Made by a program: the position numbers and the translations under genes. Below are positions 24,018 through 36,960 of a stretch of 64,000 nt of DNA, piece by piece; positions within the stretch are counted from its first letter, which is position 1, and every line of letters begins with the position of its first letter. The notes beneath the pieces are model-generated. The model worked only from the letters and a program-made list of their open reading frames with translations. It had not been told where the DNA came from and ran no database searches. The DNA is from Agapanthus africanus. Taxonomy: Eukaryota > Streptophyta > Magnoliopsida > Asparagales > Amaryllidaceae. The stretch is from assembly GCA_030015575.1 (NCBI GenBank), contig CM057338.1, positions 834,202,353-834,266,352 of the forward strand. Direction: 5' to 3'.

Positions 24018-24935
24018 CTAGGGTCATCTGTATCAGTGATTGTAGTATCTAATACTCAACCATCCCATATAAGTCTCTCTCTGGGAAAAAGCCTTTGTGA
24101 GTGGATCCGCCGTGTTGTCCTCTGATTCTACTCTCCTAACCTCGATCACCCTGGAGATCAACTATCTCCATGATCAGGTGATGCTGCCTCAGAATATGTC
24201 TGGATCACTGATGGGACGAGGGTTCCTGGGCCAAAGCCACACTTATATTGTTATACAATGGTAGGAACCTAGTTCATCTTATGAACCAATATACACCCAA
24301 ACTGCCTCTTTGGTGGTATCTTTAATAGCGATGTTACCAGCCTTTATCGTCTAGTTTGCCACGGTATCTAGATTGGAACTCTTCCAACATACAGTCCCTT
24401 TACTAAGGGTAAAGACAATGCCTGTGACTGACATTCAGTCGTCTTTATCACCCTGGAACCCTTCCAGTGATTCTCCCCAGGATCGATTGATACCATCTCA
24501 CTACATCTAGTGAGAATCCTAGCATCCAATTACATCTATCTCATAGATGAAAACTCAGGATTTAGGAGGCATCACTTTGATCCTATTGGAGAATCCTTGT
24601 AATAAGCGGAGATTGACCAAGCGTAGTATAGGAAACCCCTTTCCTATCAAGAGTATGTCATCCACGTACTCTACGAGGACCATTACCATACTCCATACTA
24701 TCCTTTTGTACATACAAGGTTCATCTACCATTTTGATGAAGTCAAACTCTTTGACTAGCACATCAAAACAGATGTTCCAACTCCGCGATGCCTGCTTTAT
24801 TTTGTAAAGCAACTTGCACATGTTTCAGCTGCTCCCACTGTTTACGAAGCCCTCTGGCAGTGTACTTATTGACGTTCTCTTCTAAATCATTATTTAGAAA
24901 AGCAGTCATGGCACCCAACCACCAGATATCGTAGT
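24018..24935 (-). pseudogene. Element C pol remains: RNase H and second part of RT
   Basis: On minus the reverse transcriptase continues here from the far side of element D: TAFLNNDLEENV at about 24880, LYKIKQASRSWNICFD at about 24790, CMYKR, and VEYVDDILLIGKGFPIL with the YVDD site at 24657-24668. RNase H traces follow, with DPLTKAF-like wording near 24100 just before the polypurine tract. Broken in many places. Confidence 0.8.
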
Positions 24936-27132
24936 TGTTGGAGATAGTTCCCTCAGAGTCAATTATTGGATCATAGGCACGTGATTGCAATGATTGAGGG
25001 AGGACCTATCCCGATAGGACAGTCTTACTCGAGATGATAGTATGCTATCTGGTTTACCTTTATCATCGTGTACTGTTTCAGGTGACTATACAGGTCGCTA
25101 TTATACGTTGATTGAGCCCCTAAGATTCTTGCTTGACGACCAGCAGTATGATGGCGATCATATACGTGGGAGCTGGGGTCTATAAGCACATCCTTAAATG
25201 GTCCCTAGTCGTGGGAGTTTCGAGACTGGGCATCGATACTCCATTAGTAGACTAGTGTATACAGTCGAGACCCCGACGAGGGGCGGTGGCCGGTCTCACA
25301 AGCCACTGGTGTCAGTTGGTTCACCTAAGATGTATACAGGTGCTCATTGGGTTATGAGTACACCGGACAGGACTCGCCGCGAACCTGCTAGTTGGGATTA
25401 TACCAGACGTCAGATAGCAGTTCCCAGGTGACATGTGTACAGGTTAGTTCATCGATCTGAGATCGTCATTTGTCTCGTGTGAGTTCCCACTGTGCTTTGA
25501 TTACTACCCTACCACGGCTCAAAGGAGTCGTGCAAACAGGTTTTAGTTGGGTACAGTCCCGAGCCACATGGAGGCAGTGAGCGGATCTGCAGGGGTTCGT
25601 CTCTCCTGGTATTGGGGGTGAGGTCGCGCTGTGTCTAGGAGAGCCATTACGCAAAGCCCTCGGCCGAGGCAGGAGATTTACTGGTAGGTATTCCAGTAGT
25701 ATCTCAGGGCGTTCTGGGCTACACTCCGACACGACTTGTACCGCCTTTGGGGGTCTGACTTTTACCAACCCCCTAGGCCCGCCATGCGATACTCATAGAC
25801 GAACGGACCGGACTGTACGGATATTGTCACTGACAGGCTCAGTAGGGTGTCAGGATGAGTTCGCTCATCGACGTCCCTTTTGGTCAATAGCTGGTGGCCC
25901 GTTACGTATTGGCTTACACCTCTGACGTGCTAGTGGTTAAATCCACAGCCATAGTATTGACGAGTCTTTAGAGTCCACCACACTTTCAGTTACTCAGCTT
26001 TCGGGCGAAACGCTGTAGAGGCCGTATGGAGATATGGCAGGGTCCGATCAGATACGGGCGGTATTGCACAGATCAGGATCGGACGGTTTGTACTAGTTGC
26101 CGTATGGATATATGGCGGGGTTCGATCAGATACGTGCGGTATTGCACGGATCAGGATCGAACGGATTTTACTAGCCGTCTTTGGTTTAAGCCGGATCCTA
26201 GTTTAGTACAGTGTAGATTTTGTCTCTTTGCATTTGTATCCGGACGGAATACAGATGCGGGTGTGTATGCACAGTATCGGGGTTTTCCTGTAATTTATTA
26301 CGGGACCAGTTTTCTGGAGTTGCCAGTTTGCATTCCGTTCCGGCCGGTTTTCCTTTGTTCTTTCCCGGCCGGACTTTTCCGATGGAGGGGGTTATTTGCA
26401 ATTGTACAAATAACATTTGTGGAGGGGGTTTCTTGCACTTGTATTCATTATGATAAGCTTTTTTGTTTTTCATCCATAATGGTGCTTTAATTGTGATATG
26501 AAAGGATATGGGTTTGATGTGGAATAAGCATGGTTGATGTTTGGATGTGGTCACCCCTCCATCTTCTCCTACCATCACCTCCCTTCTTTCTTGATTAATC
26601 CCTCCACCATTCTCACATTTGTAAGGGGCCGGCCACAATCTTGAGGGAAGAGAAAAATGAGAGAGGTTCATTTCATTTTGTGAGGGTGTGGGAAAATTAA
26701 TCATTCATATCATTTTTCCATTGCCACAAAAATCCCCAAGTTCATATCATCTTTATTCCTCCATCAAGGCAACTTAATCCCAAAGAGACAAAGCACTACA
26801 CATTCTACAGCAAATCTTGGGCACGTCGACTTGCCAGCTTCGTGCCTGAGTTGCCTCGGTATTGAGGTGGGAGCCCGTAAAAGATACAGACGATGTGGTG
26901 CCCTTCGGGCAAGGAGGCGACGACCGGAGTTTCCGCGGGAGATCGGGACGATGACGAGAAGACCGGAGGACTTGGATCACTCGGTATATCTCTCACCCTT
27001 TCTCTTGATTGCTAGTATCGGTTAATGGTTACGATCCGGGTATATTGTCCGCGGTAGCGCCAGTTTAAAAGTTAAGAAAATTTTGATTCCGCATTTTGGC
27101 CTCGGATAGACGGCCGGGGCGCTGCCGTGGCG
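24936..27132 (+). repeat. 5' LTR of element D (about 2.2 kb)
   Basis: Starts TGTTGGAGATAG, and matches 32860-35061 throughout. A 168-codon open frame on minus (26198-26704) and shorter ones on plus also occur in the other LTR. They are LTR sequence with no known domain. Confidence 0.92.
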
Positions 27133-27145
27133 CCAGAGCCAGGCC
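27133..27145 (+). other. Primer-site remnant of element D
   Basis: CAGAGCCAGG at the end of the 5' LTR matches the second half of the common site TGGTATCAGAGCCAGG. The position agrees with an initiator-Met primer site like C's. Confidence 0.5.
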
Positions 27146-27341
27146 ATTAACCTAGCCTAGCTTTTTCTAATGCGTTTTACTTATCCGATCGACCAAAATT
27201 CCAAAATCCGCGTTGTTGCATGCATCAGTTTTCTGTCGTTTTTTTCCGGGCTCTAAAATTTTTTCAGGTTGTAGAAAATTGATGTACATGAAATTCTAAG
27301 ACTACTGGGAAAATTCGACACAGTCAGTCGTTGACTGAAGC

Positions 27342-27381
27342 GCGGAACCGCGGCCAAACCCCCCTTGGGCCGCGGTTCCGC
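27342..27381 (+). other. GC-rich leader hairpin of element D
   Basis: GCGGAACCGCGGCC (27342-27355) and GGCCGCGGTTCCGC (27368-27381) are perfect 14-bp arms around a 12-base loop, about 200 bp after the primer site. C has a hairpin at the same relative place that shares the word GCGGAACCGC. Retroviral leaders, including BARE-type copia, hold dimerisation and packaging signals here (family knowledge). Confidence 0.6.
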
Positions 27382-27399
27382 CGCGCATTGGTCTCTTCA

Positions 27400-28470
27400 C
27401 TGCATCATATTTTTCCAGAGGGCTTCTGGGATAATTTTTGGGGTTTTGGAATATTAATATTGGGCCCAGATTTTCTGTGAGCGCTACAGTATTGCTTGGG
27501 GGCCCACTTGTTAATTTTTGATTGATCGGATATTCTAAACACATTATTTCACAGTATTTACATTATATCTGCGACCGTGAATATCACTTGATCGGTAAAT
27601 CCGGTCTAACTGCTATAGCCCGGTTAGACGGATTTGCGAACGTGATTTTCACGTTGATGTTCTGTGTTTATGCTGTGTTGTTACGGATCGGTCGTGGGGG
27701 ATAACCTGGATGCAATGCTAGTACTGTGCTGTTGTATTATGTACATTTGATATTGCAGGGCGAGCGTCCGACATGTGGACTGCCGTCACTGCCTGATTGT
27801 ATTATTCTTTTGGGGCACGACCTGGTTGCGGTCGATGTACCCGGTGTATGTATATTTTACTTTCTGTACTAGGATTGCCCCGCGGTGGGGTGCACGGATA
27901 GCCGGGTTCTGGAGGGCAACAAGCCCACATCTCATGGCATTGGGACGGAGGGGGCTTCACTCCAGGATTGGCGGGCTATTCGCCGCACTCGTAGGGGGTA
28001 CAGGTTGACCCAGGAGGGGTGCCCAAGTTACCGGATTCCGTGAAGTGCTGGGTGGTCCATTCACGGTGCTGAAGGGGGCTGCCTCGCTTCAGGTTTTGGC
28101 GGGTGACTTGCCGCGCCCGTAGGGGTCTAGGATTTCATTGCACAGGCTATCCACACGACCAGGGGAACGTCGGGTTTCAGCAGCGGCTCTGTGAAACCCG
28201 GGGCTTCCAGATATCTGTATTGTTCTGTGATGCTGTACATTTCTGTGATGTTGCATTTTATTCACGCCTTGAGCGAAATACTATATATTGGTATATATAT
28301 TAGTAGATGTTTTATATGTTTTTCATCCGCGCTAGTCCAGTCCCCGCTCTGCCGTTAGTTAGCTAACCTAACGGGTGATGCCGGGACCCAGTGGCGAATG
28401 CGGATGGCATATACGTACGTCAGTATATTTTCGTTCTTTGTGGTGTGATCAATTGATGGGACTGCGTTGA
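27400..28470 (+). other. Leader/gag position of element D, no gag recognised
   Basis: About 1 kb with short open frames only. Two diverged phrases are repeated (CATTGGGACGGAGGGGGCTTC and GGTGCTGAAGGGGGCTGCC contexts; TTGGCGGGCTATTCGCCGC and TTGGCGGGTGACTTGCCGC), so part of it at 27900-28130 is an old duplication. No zinc knuckle was found. Confidence 0.5.
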
Positions 28471-28529
28471 TTCAGATCAATGCAAGCTAAACAAACCTAT
28501 TCTGATGTTGTTGGAACACTTTTCAAAAA

Positions 28530-28800
28530 GCTGTTATTGCAAGGACGTTCACTTTTGTTTTGCATCGTGGTATTCATTTGGAATATCCTGCTCCTCAGTC
28601 GACGAGGCAAGGGCCGAGATCCCTTCACCGGGAGTGACCCCTTGGACAGAAGTTTGCGTCAGGGCGTTAACTTCACTATAGCCGATTACTTTTGCTTTGC
28701 ATCGTGGTATTCAGTTGGAATATCCTGCACCTCATTCTACGGGGAAAGAGCCGAGATCCCTTCGCTGGGAGTGACCTCTTTAGTAAAGGTTTTCGTCACT
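28530..28800 (+). repeat. Duplicated leader module of element D, about 130 bp twice
   Basis: Two units share TTGCATCGTGGTATTCA, GGAATATCCTGC, CCTCA and GCCGAGATCCCTTC followed by GGGAGTGACC. The same module, also twice, lies on minus in C at 37690-37990. Confidence 0.75.
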
Positions 28801-29524
28801 ATATTTTTATAAAAAGTTATCCAGTTCCTTCAACGATATCAAGTTCATTACGTTAAAGGTTTTTCGCCAAAAACCAGTCGTAGCCCTCCGTCATTTCAGA
28901 TCAGTATTGCTTAGTATTCGCGCTGCGTTTGTCGTTGCTATTCGCCGAGGCGTAGTGTGCGGTAGCTTTGTTGTGCTATTCTGTCGCATGGATATGTGGA
29001 TTGGTTAGGACAGTCGTACGACTTTGTTGATTATTCGTCAAGGGTCGTGCGGGTGGGTTTAATGCAATCAAGATAATGACGGGCTGAACTTGACTAGGAC
29101 CTTTTGATTTGTTGATTATTCGTCAAGGTCACTTGGGTCCTAGGGGTAAAAATCACGTCGGGAGTTTCAAAAGAACTGAAACTTGCCAGGCATGCGCATA
29201 CCTTCTGGAGTGTGGTGACTTGAGTGGATTCCGTCAAGTTATCATGCGATGATAGTTGGATCCCGATTCCCACTGATGAGTTAGTTTACTCCTCGGGTGA
29301 CCCCGACTAATTCTTCTTTCAGGTTTGGAGAAGAATTTGAGGTACAGTGGGAGGTTTCCAGATTAGATAAAGTGATAACCATTCTGATCTAGGTTAGAGT
29401 GCATGCTGAGTGTTTCTTTTCTCTCTCTCTTTGGCAGCGACCATTGACCCGACCCTGGACTATGACTCAGTAACCAAGTTGACCGAACCTTCTTAACACT
29501 GGCTTTTGGATTGTCAGAGTTGCA

Positions 29525-30215
29525 AACCTCATTGCCACTCCTACTTTTACCCTTTTCTCCAGGACACCCCGTATTACTACGAACGTCCACTTCCATTGGA
29601 CAAAACCATCGTATGGTTATATACGAACTCGAAGGATTTCGAGGATGGTTTCTGGTTCTGGAGAAAACGAATAGGATTATTCAGTTGACTTTTCTTTTCA
29701 CCTTCTCTCATTGCGAGTACTCCTTGGTTTAGGAGATAGTACACCTATTATGCAAATTGGATAGTCTTCTTCCAAACCTTAGGCTGGTGCCGAACGGTGG
29801 GGAATGAAGAAAACCAGTTAGCATAACGATGGTATGCAGAAGGTATTAAGTTAAGACAAAGAAAGGGATTAGTAAGAGGGCAAAGTAAATTGCGACTGCT
29901 ATTCACGACCAAACCGAGTATATCTTCGCCAAACCTAAATCACCTATGTATTTCTCCAGGACACTCCGTATCACTACGAAGATCCACAGTTTATTTGGAT
30001 ACTCCATCGTATGGTTATATACGAACTCGAAAGGAACTTGTTCCAGTTCGGGGATGGATTCTGGTCCAGGAGAAATAAGAATAAGGTTTATTCGGTTGTC
30101 TTTTATCTTCACCTTCTCTCGCATTGCGAGTGCTCCTAGGATTAGGACAGTACACCCATTATGCTTATTGGATAGTCTTCTTCCAAACCATAGGCTGGTG
30201 CCGAACGGTAGGGAA
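29525..30215 (+). repeat. Tandem duplication of about 400 bp in element D
   Basis: Shared phrases recur at an offset of 398 to 411 bp: TTTCTCCAGGACAC, CATCGTATGGTTATATACGA, TTCACCTTCTCTC, TTGGATAGTCTTCTTCCAAA and AGGCTGGTGCCGAACGGT. Copies are diverged (roughly 80-85%), so the duplication is older than this insertion of D. Confidence 0.75.
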
Positions 30216-30699
30216 GGAAAAAAACCATTTGGCCTAAGGGGGTGTGCAGACGGTAATGACTAAAGACATATAAAGGGATTTGGACAGATGGCAAAGAGAT
30301 ATACGGTTACAGTTGTGAATCTGGATAATGGTAGAGGCATTACTAAGAATACCAGGATACCCCATCGAAATATTTCAATGTTTCAGTTCAACTGTGTACT
30401 GTTAAAAGAAAACTGATTTCCCGATTGGACACTTGCTCCAGGGTATGTATTTACCAGGTTTGATTCTCACATCTGTATGGTTTTACAGATAATGAGTGGG
30501 AGTAAGTTATTGGGAATAGGGTAATCATCCTCATTATATTGGGATTCGTTGTAATCGGTGATATTTGAGGAGATCATCTGGGCTGTTTGCCGGTCGGCAA
30601 ATATTTGGTTGAATATCCGCTGTTGTGCACCAATTTCAAATTGATATATCTGTACGTCTATTTTCATAGAGTGAGATATACCTTTTGATATTATGTCGA

Positions 30700-32835
30700 T
30701 GACATTTACCTATATCAGTGGATGGTTAGGTAAGGAGCATCAAACAGCGGTGTAATTCTTCTTAACCATAAGTACAGTTTTCAACCTACGACGCACAGTG
30801 AAAGAGTTGTTAGACTCAGCGGACTTATACAGAGTATTGTATGTTGTCCAGTGTCCATTAGGACAGAGGGGTTGGTCCTCATACTATATTCTGTTTACTT
30901 TTAACTTCTCTAGTTCTTAGACATGTGTTTCGTAGAAACACAGGGTCTAAGTTTTGAGGAGTTATAGGTATTTGAATAGAGTAGAGAACCAGGTGTAGCA
31001 AGTATCGGGATTCTTCAAGGTGATCGAAGATGTAGATACTTGTGTATGGTATTCAGTTGATAGTAATGATAAAGAGAAATTGCTTCTCTTTCAGGTTACT
31101 CATAATTGGAAGCATTCCTAAGTTGAGTAACGCTGATCGGCCTCTCTCCATTTAGTTGACATGCACTGGAGACAGCTGCATGATTTGAATCTAGTTCAAT
31201 TAAATCAGTGCCTCTGATTCTATATTGGATATAGTACAGTTCATATCTTAACATTGTTAAGGTATGGGGAGTTGTCCGGCTTATGATTAAAACCAGACTC
31301 TGGATAACTCAAGGCACGTTTCTGTAATGGCTGTTTGTGGGTTGACCCAGGCTATGACGAGGGTTGATTTTCTACCATAAGAAAGATCAATAGTGATATT
31401 GTTCTTGACTCGCCACAGTTTTAATAAAAATGGATTTTTTCAAAAACAGTAGTGGGAGTATGGTAGAACTGGAAGTGATTCCATAACCGCAAACGATTAC
31501 TGAAGATTTGATAAGGAACCTAAAGATTCAATCTGATTTGACATTCCATTGGCCACTCCGCAGATAAGGTGGGTAACTTCAGGCACTCGAGAGGTACTCC
31601 GGTAGCCTCAAGGACGGTGACAGGGAAGTTCTTGTTTACCCACACTTGCCATTGTTGTTGTTCCAGGCTGCGAGACCCGGCAGGAGGATGAGTATAGCGT
31701 CGTTCTAAACTAGCTTTAGAAGTGCGCGTCTATATGACTCTGCCAGAGGGTTGTCGTAGTCAGTGGGAGCAGCGGAAGCATTGGTGGACATCTGACTTAT
31801 GTCTATTTATAGACTAAAGCAGATATAGCGGAGATAGATCATCTATTTCTGATGTGGCAGTCATGGGTTTGACGTCATCAGAATAGGGGATGAATCTGTT
31901 AAGAAGGTAGTAGGGTGTGATGTCATGGTATTTAGATGACATACACAGAGTAGGAAGTGATATTCCTATACTACGATCGGTTATACTTTGGTTGTCACAC
32001 AGTAGTTTCTCCACAAGGGACTTGGACATTATATCAGACATACTGGTTACTAGATCTATGGTATTAGATCTAGATTTGGGTGGTTTCCCAATCAGGGTAC
32101 TTTGACAGCATTCTAAGAGTATTTAGAATGGACGACTCCTGGCATGGTAGTGTACCTGTAGGTAATGGAGTCACCCTCTCTAAAGGTGTCTTATAGACTA
32201 AAGTAGAGAGGGATGTGCATGATTGGCAGATCACTTGCTTAGGCAATTGAGTCAATCATGAGATGTCAAGTACCACACCAGATGTTGTTCTTGCAGTAGC
32301 TGCAATAAGTTGATATTGATCCAATCCTGGAGGAACAGTCGGAAGCAGTTTTAGAACATAAGTGAATGTTTCTAGGGGTATGATAACGGCTGCCTCCTTT
32401 CGGAGACGGTTATCACTCCAGGCTTCCAAGGTGACATGGACGACAAGGAGGTTGTCAGAGTTATAGTTCTCCCTCTGACGAGGGACAGTATTCTGGACAG
32501 GTGATCCAGGCAGATACTGAGGGAGGCATGGCGCAGGATACTGATTAAGTTCAGTTGACGATACAGTCTAAGAAGTTTGGATTTGGAGTTCATTTATGAA
32601 CTAGGTCCCATCAGACATCCAGACATTCCAAGACAGGTATTGCTCATTTCGGGAGATGGTTTTCTCCGCGAACTTGAGATATAGAGAGACATAGAAAGAG
32701 ACATCTAGGCGGATCCACTCACTGAGGCTTTTCCTCGAACGCAATAGTTTCGCAAACAGGCTTTGTGCGACTGACTAGTAGAGGAGTTGGGTGTTCGGTA
32801 TCACACGGGCTGTGAGTATGCGACATCGCAATAAT
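30700..32835 (+). pseudogene. Element D pol remains: INT, RT, RNase H
   Basis: Aligning by eye to C and to copia consensus words, integrase traces lie at about 30880-31300, reverse transcriptase at about 31500-32140 (WYLDDIHRVGSDIPILRSV with YLDD at 31929-31940, WLSHSSFSTRDLD), and RNase H at about 32250-32830, ending in the usual tail before the polypurine tract. Breaks are very many (well over fifteen), far more than in C. Confidence 0.7.
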
Positions 32836-32847
32836 TAGCCTTGAGTG

Positions 32848-32859
32848 CAAGTGGGAGAT
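32848..32859 (+). other. Polypurine tract of element D
   Basis: AAGTGGGAGAT immediately before the 3' LTR start TGTTGG, the standard arrangement in Angela/BARE-like elements. Confidence 0.85.
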
Positions 32860-35061
32860 TGTTGGAGATAGTGCCCTCAGAGTCAATTATTGGATCACAG
32901 GCACGTGATTGCAATGATTGAGGGAGGACCTATCCCGGTAGGACAGTCTTACTCGAGATGATAGTATGCTATCTGGTTTACCTTTATCATCGTGTACTGT
33001 TTCAGGTGACTATACAGGTCGCTATTACACGTTGATAGAGCCCCTAGGATTCTTGCTTGACGACCAGCAGTATGATGGCGATCATATACGTGGGAGCTGG
33101 GGTCTATAAGCACATCCTTAAATGGTCCCTAGTCGTGGGAGTTTCGAGACTGGGCATCGATACTCCATTAGTAGACTAGTGTATACAGTCGAGACCCCGA
33201 CGAGGGGCAGTGGCCGGTCTCACAAGCCACTGGTGTCAGTTGGTTCACCTAAGATGTATACAGGTGCTCATTGGGTTATGAGTACACCGGACAGGACTCG
33301 CCGGGAACCTGCTAGTTGGGATTATACCAGACGTCAGATAGCAGTTCCCAGGTGACATGTGTACAGGTTAGTTCATCGACCTGAGATCGTCATTTGTCTC
33401 GTGTGAGTTCCCACTGTGCTTTGATTACTACCCTACCACGGCTCAAAGGAGTCGTGCAAACAGGTTTTAGTTGGGTACAGTCCCGAGCCACATGGAGGCA
33501 GTGAGCGGATCTGCAGGGGTTCGTCTCTCCCGGTATTGGGGGTGAGGTCACGCTGTGTCTAGGAGAGCCATTACGCAAAGCCCTCGGCCGAGGCAGGAGA
33601 TTTACTGGTAGGTATTCCAGTAGTATCTCAGGGCGTTCTGGGCTACACTCCGACACGACTTGTACCGCCTTTGGGGGTCTGACTTTTACCAACCCCCTAA
33701 TCCCGCCATGCGATACTCATAGACGAACGGACCAGACTGTACGGATATTGTCACTGACAGGCTCAGTAGGGTGTCAGGATGAGTTCGCTCATCGACGTCC
33801 CTTTTGGTCAATAGCTGGTGGCCCGTTACGTATTGGCTTACACCTCTGACGTGCTAGTGGTTAAATCCACAGCCATAGTATTGACGAGTCTTTAGAGTCC
33901 ACCACACTTTCAGTTACTCAGCTTTCGGGTGAAACGCTGTAGAGGCCGTATGGAGATATGGCAGGGTCCGATCAGATACGTGCGGTATTGCACGGATCAG
34001 GATCGGACGGTTTATACTAGTTGCCGTATGGATATATGGCGGGGTTCGATCAGATACGTGCGGTATTACAAGGATCAGGATCGAACGGATTTTACTAGCC
34101 GGCTTTGGTTTAAGCCGGATCCTAGTTTAGTACAGTGTAGATTTTGTCTCTTTGCATTTGTATCCGGACGGAATACAGATGCGGGTGTGTATGCACAGTA
34201 TCGGGGTTTTCCTGTAATTTATTACGGGACCAGTTTTCTGGAGTTGCCAGTTTGCATTCCATTCCGGCCGGTTTTCCTTTGTTCTTTCCCGGCCGGACTT
34301 TTCCGATGGAGGGGGTTATTTGCAATTGTGCAAATAACATTTGTGGATGGGGTTTCTTGCACTTGTATTCATTATGATAAGATTTTTTGTTTTTCATCCA
34401 TAATGGTGCTTTAATTGTGATATGAAAGGATATGGGTTTGATGTGGAATAAGCATGGTTGATGTTTGGATGTGGTCACCCCTCCATCTTCTCCTACCATC
34501 ACCTCCCTTCTTTCTTGATTAATCCCTCCATTATTCTCACATTTGTAAGGGGCCGGCCACAATCTTGAGGGAAGAGAAAAATGAGAGAGGTTCATTTCAT
34601 TTTGTGAGGGTGTGGGAAAATTAATCATTCATATCATTTTTCCATTGCCACAAAAATCCCCAAGTTCATATCATCTTGATTCCTCCATCAAGGCAACTTA
34701 ATCCCAAAGAGACAAAGCACTACACATTCTACAGCAAATCTTGGGCACGTCGACTTGCCAGCTTCGTGCCCGAGTTGCCTCGGTATTGAGGTGGGAGCCC
34801 GTAAAAGATACAGACGATGTGGTGCCCTTCGGGCAAGGAGGCGACGACCGGAGTTTCCGCGGGAGATCCGGACGATGACGAGAAGACCGGAGGACTCGGA
34901 TCACTCGGTATATCTCTCACCCTTTCTCTTGATTGCTAGTATCGGTTAATGGTTACGATCCGGGTATATTGTCCGCGGTAGCGCCAGTTTAAAAGTTAAG
35001 AAAATTTTGATTCCGCATTTTGGCCTCGGATAGACGGCCGGGGCGCTGCCGTGGCGCAACA
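32860..35061 (+). repeat. 3' LTR of element D (2,202 bp)
   Basis: Ends GCGCAACA, giving the terminal pair TGTTG and CAACA, directly followed by the target duplication GTAGT. Confidence 0.93.
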
Positions 35062-35066
35062 GTAGT

Positions 35067-36960
35067 CATGGTATGTAGCAATGTTAAGTAGGATCCGGAT
35101 GGACTTAAGCATAGCCCCTGGAAAAAGTTTCATCATTATCCACGCGTGGTCGATGACGAAAAGCTTTAACAAGTCTATCTTTGAAAGTCTCAACTTTTCC
35201 ATCTACACCAAGTAATCTTCTCAAGATACACTTGCTCCTGATGGGGATTTAACCCTTCAGATATAGCAGCTAAAGTCCATACTTTGCTGGTGTACATGGA
35301 TTCCATCTCAGATCGCTAAGCATCCAGCCATTCTTACAGAGTCCCTACTCTCGATGGCCTGCTCGAAACTAGTTGGGTCATCATCTCATGATGCATTCCT
35401 CGCTCCCACTGTTATCGAGAAACCGAGGTATCTCTCAGGCGGATGAGGTACCCTACCAGATCGGCGGAGAGGCTGAGGTTCGTCGGGAACTATTGAATCC
35501 TTTGGTTCTGTCAAATCATCAGTTGCAGTTTTGTATAGCTGGAACCTTTCCAGTTCTACAGAACTGACCTTGCCTCGATTTTGTCCGGATTTTGCTTTTG
35601 ACATAGGCCGGACAATCCCAAATCTTAACTTACTTAAGAGATAGGCTCTTCCTATACCATATCTTATATGGAGTGGTAGGCACTGATTTGATTCGAATCC
35701 AATTCAATAGGTATGCTGCTTCTTAAGTGCACAACCCCAAAAGGAAATAGGTAACTCAGTAATACTCATCATAGAGCACACCATATCTAATATTGTGCGA
35801 TTGCTCCGTCCCGATACACCGTTGTGCTGTGGTGTATTCAGAGGAGTAATACTGAGAGAGAATCTCATTTTCTTTTAGAATAGTCCAGGAATGCCATGCA
35901 CAAGTATTCTCCTCCCTGATTTTATCATAGGACATAATACTTATACCCGTATTGGTTCTCTATTTCTAGCTTATATTATGTGAATATCTCAAAAGGTTCG
36001 GACTTGTGTTTCAACAGGAACGTATGTCTGAATCTTGAGAGATTATCAGAGAACGTAATGAAGTATAAAGAACCAGTCCTGGCATGTGTAGACAGGAGAC
36101 CTTACATACATCATCATGTATCAGTCCCAAGAGTTCATTAACTCTTTCTCTATTTTCAATAAGCAGAGCTATGGTCATCTAATCTTTGTGACATGACTGG
36201 CAAGTTTCACAAGATGTAAATTCAAACTGATTTAAATATGCATCTAAAATGTAACTTCAGCCAGTCGGGTCGTATTGATGTGACCTAGTCTACAATGCCT
36301 CAAGAAGGATTCGTTCATATCTGAACTCTTCCTCTTGTGTGTGTTCTGTATACTAAGAACTGTAGTTTGATTTAGAACATCAATGTTTTTAGAGAACGTG
36401 CCTGAACCGATCAACTTTTGATATAGGAAATGTTCAAAACATTATCCAACAATACAAAATTTTATCATTTCTTTACTTATAAAGAGACCGATATGATTTT
36501 GTATATCAGGTTCGGTATCCAATAACATTCGTTCAGAATCAATGTACTGGTAATACAGGGTGACAGTGACCAACAGACTTGGCTGCAACACTTGCCCCGT
36601 TTTCTGTCTCATGAAACTTATCACCCGTTCTCAGTTTTCTACCTTTTTGTAGCCCTATGTAACAGATTACATATCTGGGATCCTGATCCGGTATCAAATA
36701 CCCAGGATGCAGAGGATACTGAGAAACAGTTCTTTATAATGAACACACCCGAAGGAGATGCATCATATGCACTTTCTTCGTTTGGGCGGCATAGGAATTC
36801 TGGTATTTCCCTATTTCCTGCTCTGTCTTATAACAATTATAAGTTGGAGCGGGACCAACTTACCCCAGCTCAGTATAACAAGCGGGTACGGTCAATACAT
36901 CCATATTATTATCTTGATTAAGGCGTGATATGGTCGCTACCTGGAGAGAGAGAAGAAAAC
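35067..36960 (-). pseudogene. Element C pol remains: PR, INT and first part of RT
   Basis: On minus: protease active-site stretch WVFDTGSGSQIC (36679-36710); integrase traces at about 35600-36600, including a TPQHNGV and NRTILDMVCSMMS and SFWGCAL series near 35650-35830; the linker with LRRSGRVPHPPERYLG at about 35420-35480; and the first part of reverse transcriptase at 35067-35200 (AMLKSIRILLNIATYHDY). These are in copia order and close to Angela/BARE wording. Roughly ten or more breaks. Confidence 0.8.

Larger units (their letters stand above)
24936..35061 (+). mobile_element. Element D: Angela/BARE-like copia on plus, inserted in C's RT
   Basis: LTRs are 24936-27132 and 32860-35061, with about 30 differences over 2.2 kb by hand count (1.4%, roughly half a million years). 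The target duplication is perfect, GTAGT at 24931-24935 and 35062-35066. The polypurine tract AAGTGGGAGAT precedes the 3' LTR. The internal region holds a leader with hairpin and duplicated module, then badly decayed integrase, reverse transcriptase and RNase H. Decay of the coding part is far greater than the 1.4% LTR divergence can explain. C's reverse transcriptase lies on both sides, so D is the youngest layer of the nest. Confidence 0.9.

Noticed and set aside
26198-26704. A 168-codon open frame on minus, repeated at 34122-34628, with further shared frames on plus.
   Set aside because: Both lie inside the two LTRs of D and are alike only because the LTRs are nearly identical. No known domain, and no sign of selection on protein can be read from two young copies.
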